The notes under the pieces were generated by a model. The model was not told the DNA's origin, made no database searches, and worked only from the letters and a program-made list of their open reading frames with translations. A DNA stretch of 64,000 nt from assembly GCA_021234155.1 (NCBI GenBank), contig JAJEKV010000080.1, positions 2,058,623 through 2,122,622 on the forward strand, read 5' to 3'. A program made the position numbers and the translations under genes. Origin of the DNA: Isoetes taiwanensis (taxonomy: Eukaryota > Streptophyta > Lycopodiopsida > Isoetales > Isoetaceae). How positions within the stretch are numbered: position 1 is the stretch's first letter; every line of letters begins with the position of its first letter. Below, in pieces: positions 22,500 to 33,359 of the stretch.

Positions 22500-23170
22500 C
22501 CCTAATAGTTCTAGAATGTTCAGGACCTTCTAGCATGTTCTAAAAGAATCTAGAATGTCCTAGAAGGTCCTAGGAGTTTCTAGAACATAGAACCTTCTAG
22601 AATAATAAAAAAAAGTTGTAAAATCTTATAGAAGGTTGTAGAAAGTAAAAAGTTTTTACGAAATCTAAGGCAATCTCATAAAACATAAGGGAATCTATAG
22701 AAATATAAAGAAACCTTATTCTAGAACCTTCTAAAATGTTCTAGAACATTATAGAACTTTCTAGAATGTCGAAATCTCCTAGAACATTGAACCTTTTAGA
22801 ATGTTCTAGCTATAATGTTCTAGAACTAAGTACACAATCTAAGTGAATCTAAAGAATTCTCATAAATCTAATGGAATCTTGGAGAACCCAAGGGAATCTT
22901 CATAGAATATGAAAGAATTCAATGAAATGTAACAGAATCTAACGGAATCTCATAAAATCTGAGCAAACCTAAAAGTATTTATGGGAATCCCATAGAATTT
23001 GAGGGGAATCTAAGGGAATCTTCATAACATCATGAATAATCTAGAAGAATCTTGATAGGATCTACGAGAAACTCACAGAATCTAATGAAATGTAAGGGAA
23101 TCTCATAAAATCTAAGAAAATATAGGGGAATCTAGAGCAACCCCATGGAATTTAAGGAAATGAAAACCAT
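22500..23170. repeat. Third TTCTAGAA/GAATCT array
   Basis: TTCTAGAA-type units occupy about 22505-22830 (for example 'ttctagaatgttctagc') and GAATCT-type units continue to about 23170, immediately upstream of the receptor kinase region. No coding frame. Confidence 0.75.
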
Positions 23171-23676
23171 CCCATCTTCAGGTTCCTTTTAGACTAGGTT
23201 GAGTAACAGTCTGGAATCTAGTAAACTCCTATTTTCAAATTTAGTGGGGACATCTATCAATTAAATTAAATATTTAAGAGTTACATCTGCAACCTTACAT
23301 GTACGTATCCAATTATTTTTGCAACCTATACTTTTGACCAATGCCGCAAGTAACTTCAACTTGGCGTTATGTATTATGTCAATAGTGTATACTTTTTCAA
23401 TGCTCTAGTAACATTTTAATGACCCCTTCTCTTATAGTGTTTGGAATTAGTCCGTGTGGACTAAACAAGAGGAGCAATTCCTAGGCTTGGTTGTAGATGG
23501 TCCAAATAAGAGGAGAGATTTCCGGGTGGCCCATGGAGAACTTGGAAGTCCCATTCACGTTGTTCTTCTTCGTATTGTTGGACTTGAATAGTTCTTCATT
23601 GCACTACAAATTTGGCATTCTTCTTCATTGACCTATCATTCCGAGTATGAGCCCCTTTTAACCTATCACTCAGAAT

Positions 23677-26133
23677 ATGAGCCCTTTTGTTTTCCTCTCG
23701 ATCTTACTCTCTTTTGCCAATTCCTGCTTTGCTTTACAATACTATTATTATAGATCTGTACAATTAGACTGGAATGTCACCAATAATGTCAATTATGTTC
23801 TGAGCAATGGCAGGACGTACTTTCCAACAGGGCTTGGCTTTTTGGGTTCGGAAGTGAGCACAAATGCCACAATCAAATACAGGCTGGTCTTATTGAGCGA
23901 TGGGGGCAATAGACAGTTTAAATTGTCAGTGGTGGCATGGGATGAAGGCATGGATGATATTGTCGATATTATTTGGCAAGCCAACAACAACGAGACGGTA
24001 GGGATGAATTCTACACTAAAGCTGCAGCATGATGGAAATTTGGTTTTAAGAAACAGTGAAAATGAGCCAGCTTGGGAAAGTAATACAGCCGATATAGGAG
24101 TGACGGAAATGCGGCTGACAGACTATGGAGCATTAGAGCTGAAAAATGAAACGAATTACACAGTGTGGAGCAGCTTCAAGCACCCTACAAATAAAATGGT
24201 ATGTGCCCAGGTTTTGGTGCAAGGCCTGGCCCTCACGAATGGGGATTACAGATTTAGCTCTGAAGCAACAGGGGCGGCCTTGTATTACCAGCAGCAGCCC
24301 TATCAAATTTGGAACATCTCCGGCCTTACTGATCCAACATGTTATGTTGTGTTCTGCTGTGATATCAATGGGGCCACTCTTCAGCTGCGATCTAATACAA
24401 CAAGCATTTCTCTCTATAGGAACTACCTGAAGAGCAATTGGGATGATTGCTCTGCGTCAGATGCAATAAGTCTCATAAACCTGCAAATCAACAGTGGCGA
24501 TATATCATATGTTGCAGTGGCTACATTGGGGGCCGACGGAGTTCTCACAGCAGAAAAACTGTCGGTAAAGAACTCCGCTTTCCAAGGTAACGATTCCTGC
24601 AACCTGCCCAACATTTGCGGCCCCTATGGCTTGTGCGCAACTAATAACAGCTGCACCTGCCCACTCGATCCCTCTTATTTCAAGCCTATTGATCCTTCAG
24701 ATACTGCATCTGGTTGTGAGCTCTCAAATGGCTATGGTCAAACTGGCAAATGCCACATGAAATATCAAAGTGGGATTGATTACTTCGAGAATCAGTTTGT
24801 GCAGCCTGACTATTACAGCGAAACTGAAGATAAGTGCTCCAATTTTTGCCTCGAGAATCCTAATTGCACAGTTGCTTTCTATCGAACAGCATCAAAGTCT
24901 TGCTTTTTGGTAACCAAGGTCTCCAGCCTTAGAGCTAATGGGAGCGCTGGTTACTCTGCTTCATTTAAGGTGTGCAAGAAGGGTTCCTCTCGGGTTACTG
25001 TCATTGGAGCAGCTGCAGGTGGATCTTGTCTTGCCTTACTGATTATTGTTCTTCTCATTTACTTGAAAATGAGGAAAGGGGACGAAGGTGAGGAAGACGA
25101 TGGCATTGCGAATTCTTGTTTGTCAGAATCAACTTTGAAAAGATTTTCTCTGAGAGAATTGGGGCAATTGACCAGTGAATTTAGTGAGAAGCTGGGAGAA
25201 GGGGCATTTGGAATTGTGTATAAGGGATTGCTGACCAACGGAACATCTATTGCAGTGAAGTGCTTGAACGGGTCAACAAAGCAAAGCAAGGATTTCTGTG
25301 CAGAGTTGTCTATTCTTAGCAGGGCTCGGCATTATAATCTAGTACAATTGGTGGGCTTTTGTAGCAACAAAAAGAGCAGAGCCCTTGTGTATGAATACCT
25401 GAGAAACGGCTCTCTAGATCAATGGCTGATGGGCAAAAAATCATTTCAGCTGAAGTGGGAAATCAGAATGGAAATTGCAATTGGGGCAGCAAAAGGAATC
25501 CGATATTTACACGAAGGATGCCCAGAGAGGGTACTGCATTTAGATGTGAAGCCACAGAACATTCTGTTGGACGAACAATTCTGTCCAAAGGTGGCAGATT
25601 TTGGGCTGTCAAAGCTGATGGGCAGGGAAGAGAATGCAGTGTTTATGACAACCATATGCGGGACGCCGGGGTATGTGGCACCAGAGGTGGTAAGGGGCGA
25701 AGGGATAGACGTGAAGACTGACGTGTACAGCTTTGGAGTGGTGCTGATAGAAATATTTGCAGGGAGAAAGCCGCTGGAACCTAGACCAGAGCAGATTTGG
25801 AATTTGAGCAAAGACGACGAGGCCATGCGCAGTAGCGCAGACCGCAGACTTGGTGGGTCCTTCAATTTGGAGGAAGCCAGACGGATGCTCAGAGTCGCTG
25901 CTCTCTGTATCAACCTTGACCCTGAACCAAGACCCCACATGTCTGCCGTTGTCCAAATGCTGGAAGGTGAGAAGGATATCCCTCAATTAGTCCCTACTCT
26001 ACAGTTTTATCCCAACATCAGTGACGAGGCTAACCTCAAGTTTATGAGATTGTTGGAATCTCGTCCTTCGTCATCCTATCGTCTCCCATCCGCTAGCACC
26101 CCCTCTCCTATGGCCTTTGTGAGGCCACGTTGA
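23677..26133 (+). CDS. G-type lectin S-receptor-like Ser/Thr kinase (SD2-5-like)
   Basis: Intact 818-residue single-exon frame. A signal peptide (about 1-19) is followed by a B-lectin domain whose mannose-binding-type motif reads QHDGNLVLR (Q117, D119, N121, V123). Next come a Cys-rich EGF-like segment (about 308-328), a PAN/apple-like Cys-rich segment (about 360-432), and one transmembrane helix (about 443-463). The kinase has Gly loop GEGAFG (about 505-511), Lys528 in AVK, HLDVKPQN (catalytic Asp623), DFG (Asp641) and APE (668-670). HLD in place of HRD makes it a non-RD kinase, as usual for receptors in plant immunity. The region between APE and the last helices is somewhat shorter than usual (RKPLEPRPEQIWNLSKDDE). 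The family senses extracellular ligands at the plasma membrane; the ligand here is unknown. The ATG at 23677 is preferred because the signal peptide starts there. Confidence 0.95.
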   Translation: MSPFVFLSILLSFANSCFALQYYYYRSVQLDWNVTNNVNYVLSNGRTYFPTGLGFLGSEVSTNATIKYRLVLLSDGGNRQFKLSVVAWDEGMDDIVDIIWQANNNETVGMNSTLKLQHDGNLVLRNSENEPAWESNTADIGVTEMRLTDYGALELKNETNYTVWSSFKHPTNKMVCAQVLVQGLALTNGDYRFSSEATGAALYYQQQPYQIWNISGLTDPTCYVVFCCDINGATLQLRSNTTSISLYRNYLKSNWDDCSASDAISLINLQINSGDISYVAVATLGADGVLTAEKLSVKNSAFQGNDSCNLPNICGPYGLCATNNSCTCPLDPSYFKPIDPSDTASGCELSNGYGQTGKCHMKYQSGIDYFENQFVQPDYYSETEDKCSNFCLENPNCTVAFYRTASKSCFLVTKVSSLRANGSAGYSASFKVCKKGSSRVTVIGAAAGGSCLALLIIVLLIYLKMRKGDEGEEDDGIANSCLSESTLKRFSLRELGQLTSEFSEKLGEGAFGIVYKGLLTNGTSIAVKCLNGSTKQSKDFCAELSILSRARHYNLVQLVGFCSNKKSRALVYEYLRNGSLDQWLMGKKSFQLKWEIRMEIAIGAAKGIRYLHEGCPERVLHLDVKPQNILLDEQFCPKVADFGLSKLMGREENAVFMTTICGTPGYVAPEVVRGEGIDVKTDVYSFGVVLIEIFAGRKPLEPRPEQIWNLSKDDEAMRSSADRRLGGSFNLEEARRMLRVAALCINLDPEPRPHMSAVVQMLEGEKDIPQLVPTLQFYPNISDEANLKFMRLLESRPSSSYRLPSASTPSPMAFVRPR

Positions 26134-26138
26134 TAGAT

Positions 26139-26173
<35 letters not shown>

Positions 26174-26244
26174 TACCTCTAGCTTTAAATTCCGAATAAC
26201 TAAAGGATCGATAGGCCATGATTTCACAGTTTGTATCCGTACTG
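26139..26244 (-). pseudogene. 25S/28S rRNA fragment
   Basis: The plus strand reads the complement of a highly conserved stretch of the large-subunit rRNA: ccagttatccctgtggtaac, then tctgatacctctagc, then aaaggatcgataggcca and tttgtatccgtactg. A few substitutions (for example 'gataggccatgattt' where the conserved form is 'gataggccacgcttt') show it is not under rRNA constraint. It begins about 5 bp after the receptor-kinase stop codon and ends where similarity disappears into unique sequence. It is an isolated ~106-bp piece, not an rDNA unit. Confidence 0.88.
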
Positions 26245-26454
26245 ATCTGCGGAATTGAAGAATTTATAGGTATTACCAATAAAATTGCCTAACGTTACTT
26301 GGCATAAGTTAAAAACTTGTAAATGATGTTCAAAAGAATAATGAGACGCCCTAATGCGTTGGTTTTTGCAACGTTGTAATTCTGAATTTGCAGACTTTTT
26401 ACAAGTTCTTTATTTTTCACGACTATATTGGTGTGTTAGTCTAATTGATATGAG

Positions 26455-26563
26455 AGGGATAACACCCTGGAACGAGGGTGTTATGCCCTATTATAATAAA
26501 TGAGGGCCAGAGGCCCGAGTTTGTTATAGTAGGGCATAACACCTGAGTTCTAGGGTGTTATCT
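26455..26563. repeat. Long hairpin (~42-bp arms)
   Basis: The arm 26456-26498 (ggataacaccctgg... ctattataata) pairs with 26522-26563 (tgttatagtagggcataaca ... gggtgttatct), leaving a loop of about 23 bases. There are several mismatches but no large gaps. Each arm contains the nested word 'aacaccct/agggtgtt'. It may be a small MITE. Confidence 0.75.
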
Positions 26564-26569
26564 GCCTTC

Positions 26570-28640
26570 ACAACCTGAGCCCAAGAGTTTTATGGTGGTT
26601 TTGTAGTGGTTTTATGGTGGTTTTCATAACAAGCTAGGTGTTTATGGCCATTTTGCATAAGAAACTAGGTGTTTATGGGCTTTTTAATGTGTTACTGGTG
26701 GGTAACACCACTGCAACCAACGGCTGAGATTTGATCTCAGCATTAAAACTTGAGGGCTAGGTTGTTAAGGTAAAACGTTGAGTGTGATCATTGTTAATAT
26801 TATACAATGCAATAAGTTTTAATATAACAATGCGAGACAATGTATAATAATTATGCTTCTAACAGTTGTAAATACTGCAAACATTTCCATGTTAAGAGCA
26901 ATTACAGTGTTTTTTATATTCCATGAGGATAGCATTTGACATGAAAATAATTGCACATTAGAACATTGGTAGAAACAATAGGAATGGAAGAACATCTTTG
27001 CATTCGAAATGTGAAACTTGAATCTGATTTTGGTTAAATAATTATGTGAAACCTGAATGTAAATTTGGTTTGAATATTTTATATTTTGTACCATGGAATA
27101 TTGTACGGGTTTTAACTTCATACATTTCAGTAGTATGTTGGTTGAAATGTTCATGCAATCCATCACCAGACCTATATATTGAGATGAAAGCAGCTACCTC
27201 TACACTTATCTTACAGCTAGAACTATTTCATGTTACAAAAATTTGAATGATAATAAAAGCTAAAGTGAAGTCTCAAGTGACGGATGGAGAAGAGTCCAAA
27301 TTAACTATGACCATCGAGCAAAAGGGCTCTAGATATCATTCACAAATAAAATGTTAGAAGAACCATGCTGTTGTCTGCAAATTTTATGTATTTGAGCCAC
27401 AACTCCATCATTTGTGCAAAATGAAAATTCAATGGTATTTGCTCATTTAAGTATCATTCATATATATATCATATCATATCATAATATACAAGAAATTTAT
27501 CGCGGCGGCCTTGGCCGCCGCGAACATTTCTCTTCCCCAACTTACTCTTGTAAACACGGATTTGCATATATTTAGAATGGTGCAAAGATGTTCTTTGACT
27601 TAATATTGAAGAATTTGTGTGGGAGAGTTCAGGACATGGGTTTTGCTCGCCAAATAGGCCATTGTAGTTGATGAGAAACAAACCTACAGACGTTTTCCAC
27701 CTCATATATGCATATACCCCCCCTCCCCCCGCTCCCAAAAAAAAAAGCCCACATGCAAACCCTTTTATATTTGCTTATGGTCCTTGGTTCAACTACGAAG
27801 TATTTTGGTAATAGAGGTCTAGTCATATATTTGTAAGTATACATACCACCGTGGTTGCTCATTCACCAGTGGACGATAAAAAATCATTCTCATTCTCATT
27901 CACCATATTAGCTTAGCATTCTTACCCCCCCAACTTTTGTCGTTAAAGTAACATCTTAATAATCAGGAGAACCATAGAGTAATTGAATATGGATAACATA
28001 CATGCTAAAAAAAAACTACTTTAGTTCATCTTTGCCATGGCACAATACACACCCAATAGTCGACATGATTTATATGGTCATTTAAAAATCTTAAAGGCCT
28101 AAGTTATTAATAATAATGGTGTAAAAGCCATTTTATAAGGAAAAAAAATTTGAGCGCCACAAAAAGCAGGGCTTGGGCAGTGTAACGTGAGCAGTAACAT
28201 CCACCATACAGGATCTACCATTAAATTGCCGCATCCGGAGCACCCCAAACTGCCTAGATCCAATATCGTTGCCCAAATAGCTAATTTTGCTGAATAAGTT
28301 TGCAGTATGGATTTGATGTCTGTCATTCATAAATAAAGCATGGCTCAGCATCCAGAAGCTTGCCCAAGCCTTAAAATCCACATGAAGGGATGCTCGCTTC
28401 TTAAAATCCCCTTATCCAATTGCTCGAATTGGTGCTCGATAAGTTACCCGGCAATCTTTGCCAAAGGAAACTATAAAGCAGAGGCCCCGGATTGTGCCTA
28501 AGTTACTGACCATCGGGGGCTTTTTCGAAATCATGAGATCTTAGGCTCCAACATATTTTCTTACACTGGCACTGGCCATTGGAAAAAGATCCTCCTGAGA
28601 TGAATTTGTTCCCCAATATGGCTGGCATTGCATCAGGGTT
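26570..28640. other. No gene recognised
   Basis: AT-rich, unique-looking DNA. Short direct repeats such as 'tttatggtggttttgtagtgg' (26589 on) and a C-run (about 27719-27730) occur. A minus-strand frame at 28133-28381 looks mildly coding-like but I recognise no domain. Confidence 0.4.
27486..27537. repeat. Repeat with perfect GC hairpin, copy 1
   Basis: Contains cgcggcggcc-tt-ggccgccgcg (27501-27522), a perfect 10-bp-stem hairpin, flanked by 'tacaagaaatttat' and 'aacatttctcttc'. The same ~50 bp occurs in inverse orientation at 52974-53023. Confidence 0.85.
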
Positions 28641-28655
28641 CTAAAAAAGGATTCG

Positions 28656-29330
28656 CTACAATTTTATAGAGCAGCAAATCATTCTGGGTAAAACTGTGAA
28701 ATCTCCAAGCATTCTGGACAAATCATTCTCGGCCAAGATGAGAGTGGGCATCGATGCTTTCGCTTGGCATCCAAAAGTATCGGTATACTCCTCGAGCCGT
28801 TTTAGAAAGCCGTCGTCGAATCGCTGCTGCAGATTGTCCACCACAATACCCTTTGATTTGATTTCCATGATCGACCAGATTAAGGCACGCAATGTTAGAA
28901 ACGGAATCAAACTTTAACCAACTATAAAACTTTGAGGATAATCTCATTTACCTTCTCGAAACTCACAACAATAGAATAACATGCGATCTAAATGCCGAGT
29001 CTAAGCTCCGATTAATGTCGATTTCGTTGATAAAGCGAGCTTTGCATGCTTGAGAAAGGGAAGCAAAGATTCAAATCTCGATGCTCACCAAATGTGACTG
29101 CCGATTCAATAGCGGGATATAAGACGCCTCGGTGCAATATAAGATTCAATAGTGGATTATAAGATTCGAGGGCAACTGGATTATTGAACAGAGCCCATGG
29201 ATTGTACAAACCCCAATATTTGAACAGAGTGCAACAGACTCTCGAAGCATCTGCTCTCGATTCAACAACGGCAGCCTTACCTTTTGCATCAAACCTAGCA
29301 ATGGAAGGATTAGAAGCCATCTCCAGCGGC
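28656..29330 (-). other. Possible broken gene, unknown product
   Basis: A minus-strand frame opening with MASNPSIARFDAK (29320 down) is followed directly by 'ag|gtaagg', a strong splice donor. Further down, 28656-28880 reads an unbroken coding-like frame (SKGIVVDNLQQRFDDGFLKR, EYTDTFGCQAKASM, ENDLSRML) to a stop at 28656-28658. I cannot join the two with clean acceptor sites and do not recognise the protein. It may be a small multi-exon gene or an exon fragment. Confidence 0.3.
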
Positions 29331-29414
29331 GAAAAGTAGGCGCCCTTCTAATTTTCAATTTTTGATGCAAATTTCGCATCCAATTGATCACGGATCTAAA
29401 TCCGATTGTTTTTT

Positions 29415-29590
29415 ATTTGAACCACAAGTATTTGAGACACGTGTTAAAAATTTAGCTTAAATGTTTGTAAGTTATTTGAACCACAAGTATTTGAGGACAC
29501 GTGTTAAAAATTTAGCTTAAATGTTTGTAACTTATTTGAACCACAAGTATTTGAGACACGAGTTAAAAATTTAGCTTAAATGTGTTACAA
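29415..29590. repeat. Three copies of a 59-bp tandem repeat
   Basis: The unit 'ttatttgaaccacaagtatt ... tttagcttaaatgtttgtaa' occurs three times from about 29415, with one or two changes per copy. Confidence 0.92.
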
Positions 29591-29688
29591 ACAGATAAGC
29601 TAACGTGTCAATAAATCAAATGAGAATTTGTATAGCATATTCCAAAAGAATCTTGCCTATCACAATTATATAGTTTAGATATAGAATA

Positions 29689-29822
29689 ACTTAAGCACCC
29701 CCATTGTCCATAGAGATTTTGATCTCGACCGTCGATTGTGAAATCGACGGTTCGAATGCAGCATCTCGTCTATTACATACAAGGGGGAAGTTTAATCCAG
29801 ATTGATCTCGGCCGTTGAATCT
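29689..29822. repeat. Inverted distant copy of the 36.9/37.7-kb module
   Basis: This ~133-bp stretch (cttaagcacccccattgtcc ... gatctcggccgttgaat) is the reverse complement of 36848-36990 and 37715-37856, with few differences. It includes a perfect short inverted repeat 'accgtcgatt..aatcgacggt'. A GAATCT array directly follows it, as near the other copies. Confidence 0.85.
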
Positions 29823-30150
29823 TCATAGAATCTTGGAGAATCTAGAGGAATCTTGGGGTATTCTTTTTGAATCTAGGAAAATCTTCATAAAAACCTTTAA
29901 GAATCTATGGTAATCTAGAAGAAATCTTGGGGTCTCTAGGGGAATCTTAATAAAATCTAGGAGAATCTAAGGGAATCTCGAGAAATCTAAGAAAATCTTT
30001 CTAGAATCTTTGAGAATCTAGAAGGATCATGATGGAATCTAAGAGAATCTAAGAGAATCTTCATAGAAAATGGGGAATCTAGGAGAATTGTCATAAAATC
30101 TGTAAGAATCTATGGCTAATTAGATGGAGTCTTGGAGAATCTAAGGGAAC
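29823..30150. repeat. GAATCT-rich array, block 4
   Basis: Variants of 'gaatcttggagaatctagg' throughout; plus-strand orientation as in the 20-23-kb arrays. No gene. Confidence 0.8.
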
Positions 30151-30889
30151 AATGACGCGCATTAACATAACTAGTCGTTTGCTCTAGCTTGGTAACTAAA
30201 TTTGTTTAAAGGGCCTCTTTAACTTGACCTTATGAATAATGCAGTAGTTCATTTACTGATTATTGTAGCTCGACACTATTTGGTCTTACTTTGTGCAAAG
30301 AGGTTGTCTAATTCTATTTGGTCTTAGTAAGATAAGTATGGTTAGGACAAGTAACGTACTGACCACCCTAACATTGCTTTGTTGTGTGACTGTTGGGTCC
30401 TGCCTAATATCATTCATTGTACAACCACTCATAATGCAACTACTCATAGTACAAAAACTTGTACTATATATACAATTATCCCATGGGGGGCATGTGCGTA
30501 ACATGGGGGTCATATATATAGATATTGATCACGGCCGTCCAATCAAGAAATAGAAGGCCACGATCATGCCACCTCATGGGGGGTGTGGGACCGATTTGCC
30601 TCAGGTTAAGGTAATGGTTTACCCACTTAGTCCTTTTTCTGGACTAACCCCCACCACTTCTTTCTTATTTCTTACAGATTGATTTGGTAGCTACGTGACT
30701 GTTGAGCGAGGGGAGCACGAGTGATAGAAGAGATGTTGCTATGCGTAGATTCCTACGTCGTTTGAGTTGTAACCTGAGTTTATGGATTACAAATCCTTAT
30801 TCCCTAATTTTATAAAGAAAGATATTTATTATCTGAGTTCCATTATTCTCTTTAGTTTGATCTCAAGTGCTTAGTTAACGCTCTAGGAG
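30151..30889. other. No gene recognised
   Basis: Unique-looking sequence between two GAATCT arrays of opposite orientation. Near 30400-30475 are repeated 'aact(a/c)ctcata(a/g)t' and 'agtacaa' words. No coding homology seen. Confidence 0.4.
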
Positions 30890-32010
30890 CGTTTCAATTC
30901 CACTAGATTTTCAAAGACTATCCCATGATTCTTCTACATTTCTCAAGATTCTATGTATATTCTCCTAAATTCCCTTAGATCATATGGAAATCCTCAAGAT
31001 TCTCCAAGATTCCATCAAGATTCCCCTAGATCATAAAAGATTCATCTAAATTCCCTAGCATTTTATGGAGATTCTCCTACATTCCTTAGATTCTAGAAGA
31101 TTCCATTAGATTCTTCAAGATTCCTCTAGATTCTCTCAAGATTCCCATAGATTCATCAAGATTCTATGTAGATTCTCGTAGATCCTATAAAAATTCCCTT
31201 AGGCTTTCCAAGATTCCATCAAGATTCCCCTAGATTCTTAAAGTTTCCATCGGGATTCCCTTAGATTCCCAAAGATTCTCTCAAGATTCATATGATTCCC
31301 CAAAATTCTATGTAGTTTCTCCTAGATTCTCTAAGATCCTATCAAGATTCCCCTAGATTCTTAAGTATTTTATGAAGATTCTCCAGATTCCCTTAGATCC
31401 TCTTGAGATTCCCATAGTCCCTAAGATTCTCTTGAGATTCCCTGAAATTTTCAAAAACAATCCTAAGATTACTATAGATTCCTCAAGAATCTAGCTTTCC
31501 TTAGATTTTATGAGGATACCCCTAGATTCTCAAAGATTCTCTCAAGAATCCCATAGATCCCCCAAGATTCTATGTAGATTCTCCTAGATTCTCTAAGATC
31601 TTATCAACATTCCCCTAGATTATAAAAGATTGTCCCATGATTTCTCTAAATTCCTCAAGATTCTATGTAGATTCTCCTATATCCTCTTAGATTTTATGAA
31701 GATTCCCTTAGATCCTATAGATTCTCTCAAGATTCTCATAGATTCCCAAGATTCTACGTAGATTCTCTAAGATCCTATGAAGATTCCCCTAGATTCTCGA
31801 AGATTCCATCAAGATTCCCCTAGATTCTAAAGATTTATGAAGATTCCATTGGATTCCTCTAGACTTGCAAAGATTCTGTTATGATTCTTATAGATTCCCG
31901 TAGGTCCTCTTGAGATTCCGCTAGATTCTCAAAGATCCCAAGAAGATTCCCTTAGATTCTCTTAACATACCATAGATCTCGTTAAGATTCTAAGAAAATT
32001 CTTAGGATCT
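30890..32010. repeat. GAATCT-rich array, block 5, opposite orientation
   Basis: About 1.1 kb of 'agattcccctagattctcaa' variants, which is the complement of the units in the other blocks. Together with the 29.8-kb block it forms an imperfect inverted pair separated by about 740 bp. Confidence 0.82.
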
Positions 32011-32879
32011 AATCAAGTTGGCTCCAACTATGATGAAACGGTGCCAAAGCATCACTCTTCGAAAGCTCTCGACGAGAGGAATCCAACAGCATGGGTCCCA
32101 CCTTCATCTGACCCCTCTAGTGCAAGTTACGGGCCTTTGAAGGCAATTAAAAAAAGGAAGGTTCTGAGAAAGTCCATTCAATAAATGCTTTGCCACCTGT
32201 TTACCTTTTTATTAATGAAGGTGCCACCTCACCTCATTAAAAAAAAATACAATTTAAAATAACAAGATGCTAACGCATCAAGGGGTTGCCCGTTGGCGTT
32301 GGACCCTTTGGGATCTTGGGGATGGCAACAGTGTTCCTATTCTCTAACTTCAACTTGCTTTAATCATATTGATATAAGGTTTGCATGGTTAGAGAAGCAT
32401 GCATAAGGCAACAATCATAAACATAGTAGGGCTCACAATTTTGTCTTGTGTGATATGACAATGTTCATACAACATGAGCATAGATCCAGTCTCATTTTCA
32501 ATCGCATCTCATCAGCCAGCAAATTCCCCTTGTTTCACTCCCTGGATGTTGGCCAAGACCTAAAAAACTAGCATTCCATGTTCCATATTACACGAGCATT
32601 GGCCTGCCTACTGGACCATTTAGAAAAGTCAGTGCCATCTCTATTCATAAACGCTTCCTCTATTCAAAAATGCTTCCTCTACTCCCCGGATCAGATACTT
32701 CAGGAGATTAAGGATTAGATTATATGATCAATATGTGGTGTCCATGCTATCATGATGATAAAGATGAGATGTGGAGATCTTGTCTCCATCTCATCTAATT
32801 GCTACTCAAAGTGTCTAATTGTTACTTAGTGTCTATAACATTTTTTGAGTTTTTAATATAAGTCATACGTCATTTTCAT
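32011..32879. other. No gene recognised
   Basis: Unique-looking AT-rich DNA; a small repeat of 'aacgcttcctctattca / aatgcttcctctactcc' at about 32650-32690. No coding homology. Confidence 0.4.
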
Positions 32880-33016
32880 AAAAACAACATTAGCATCTTC
32901 TATCAAAGTGTCGTCCCTATCCACCTTTTTTCTCCCCTTAGAAATGTGTCATAAGAACAACATTAGCATCTTCTATCAAAATGTCGTCCCTACCCACATT
33001 TTTTCTCCCCTTAGAA
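32880..33016. repeat. 68-bp direct duplication
   Basis: The stretch 'aacaacattagcatcttcta ... ttttctccccttagaa' appears twice back to back (about 32883 and 32956), with small changes. Confidence 0.9.
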
Positions 33017-33202
33017 GCATCTCATCGTACGTACCATGTGTTAATTTTATAAAAGTCCAGAGCCTCTCAAAGTATGGGATCCTTATTAAATAAACCACAA
33101 CCCTTATAGATTCAAATTTGCATGATCTTAGCTTTCAAATCCAAAAGTTCAACCTCGAAGAATCGTCTACCAAGGGCAATCCAAAAAGAGTCCAAAAAAG
33201 GA

Positions 33203-33345
33203 GGAATAGAATAGAATAGAATAGTTTTTTTAACGTCCACGAAGACCAATAGGTCATGGGACCCATACAATGGGCTAGTACAATCATTACTACTAGGATT
33301 AAAAAACCCCTGCCTCGAAAGGTTTTCAAGGGAAAAGGTATTTTA
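33203..33345 (-). mobile_element. LINE 3' end, copy B (very short insertion)
   Basis: The minus-strand sequence ends in an ATTCT tail (plus-strand aatag units at 33204-33224). Apart from length it is almost base-for-base the same as the 3' UTR of copy C at 39164-39302, including 'ccttgaaaacctttcgaggc' and 'cccatgacctattggtcttc'. Only about 140 bp are present, so the insertion is strongly 5'-truncated. Copy B and copy C form an inverted pair about 6 kb apart. Confidence 0.85.
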
Positions 33346-33359
33346 AAGGGCCATCTTTG

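Noticed and set aside
25446-25986. Minus-strand frames of 125 and 164 codons inside the receptor kinase
   Set aside because: Shadows of the intact kinase on the plus strand.
26139-26244. Active rDNA unit
   Set aside because: Only ~106 bp of 25S sequence with substitutions at conserved sites; no 18S, 5.8S or spacer nearby.
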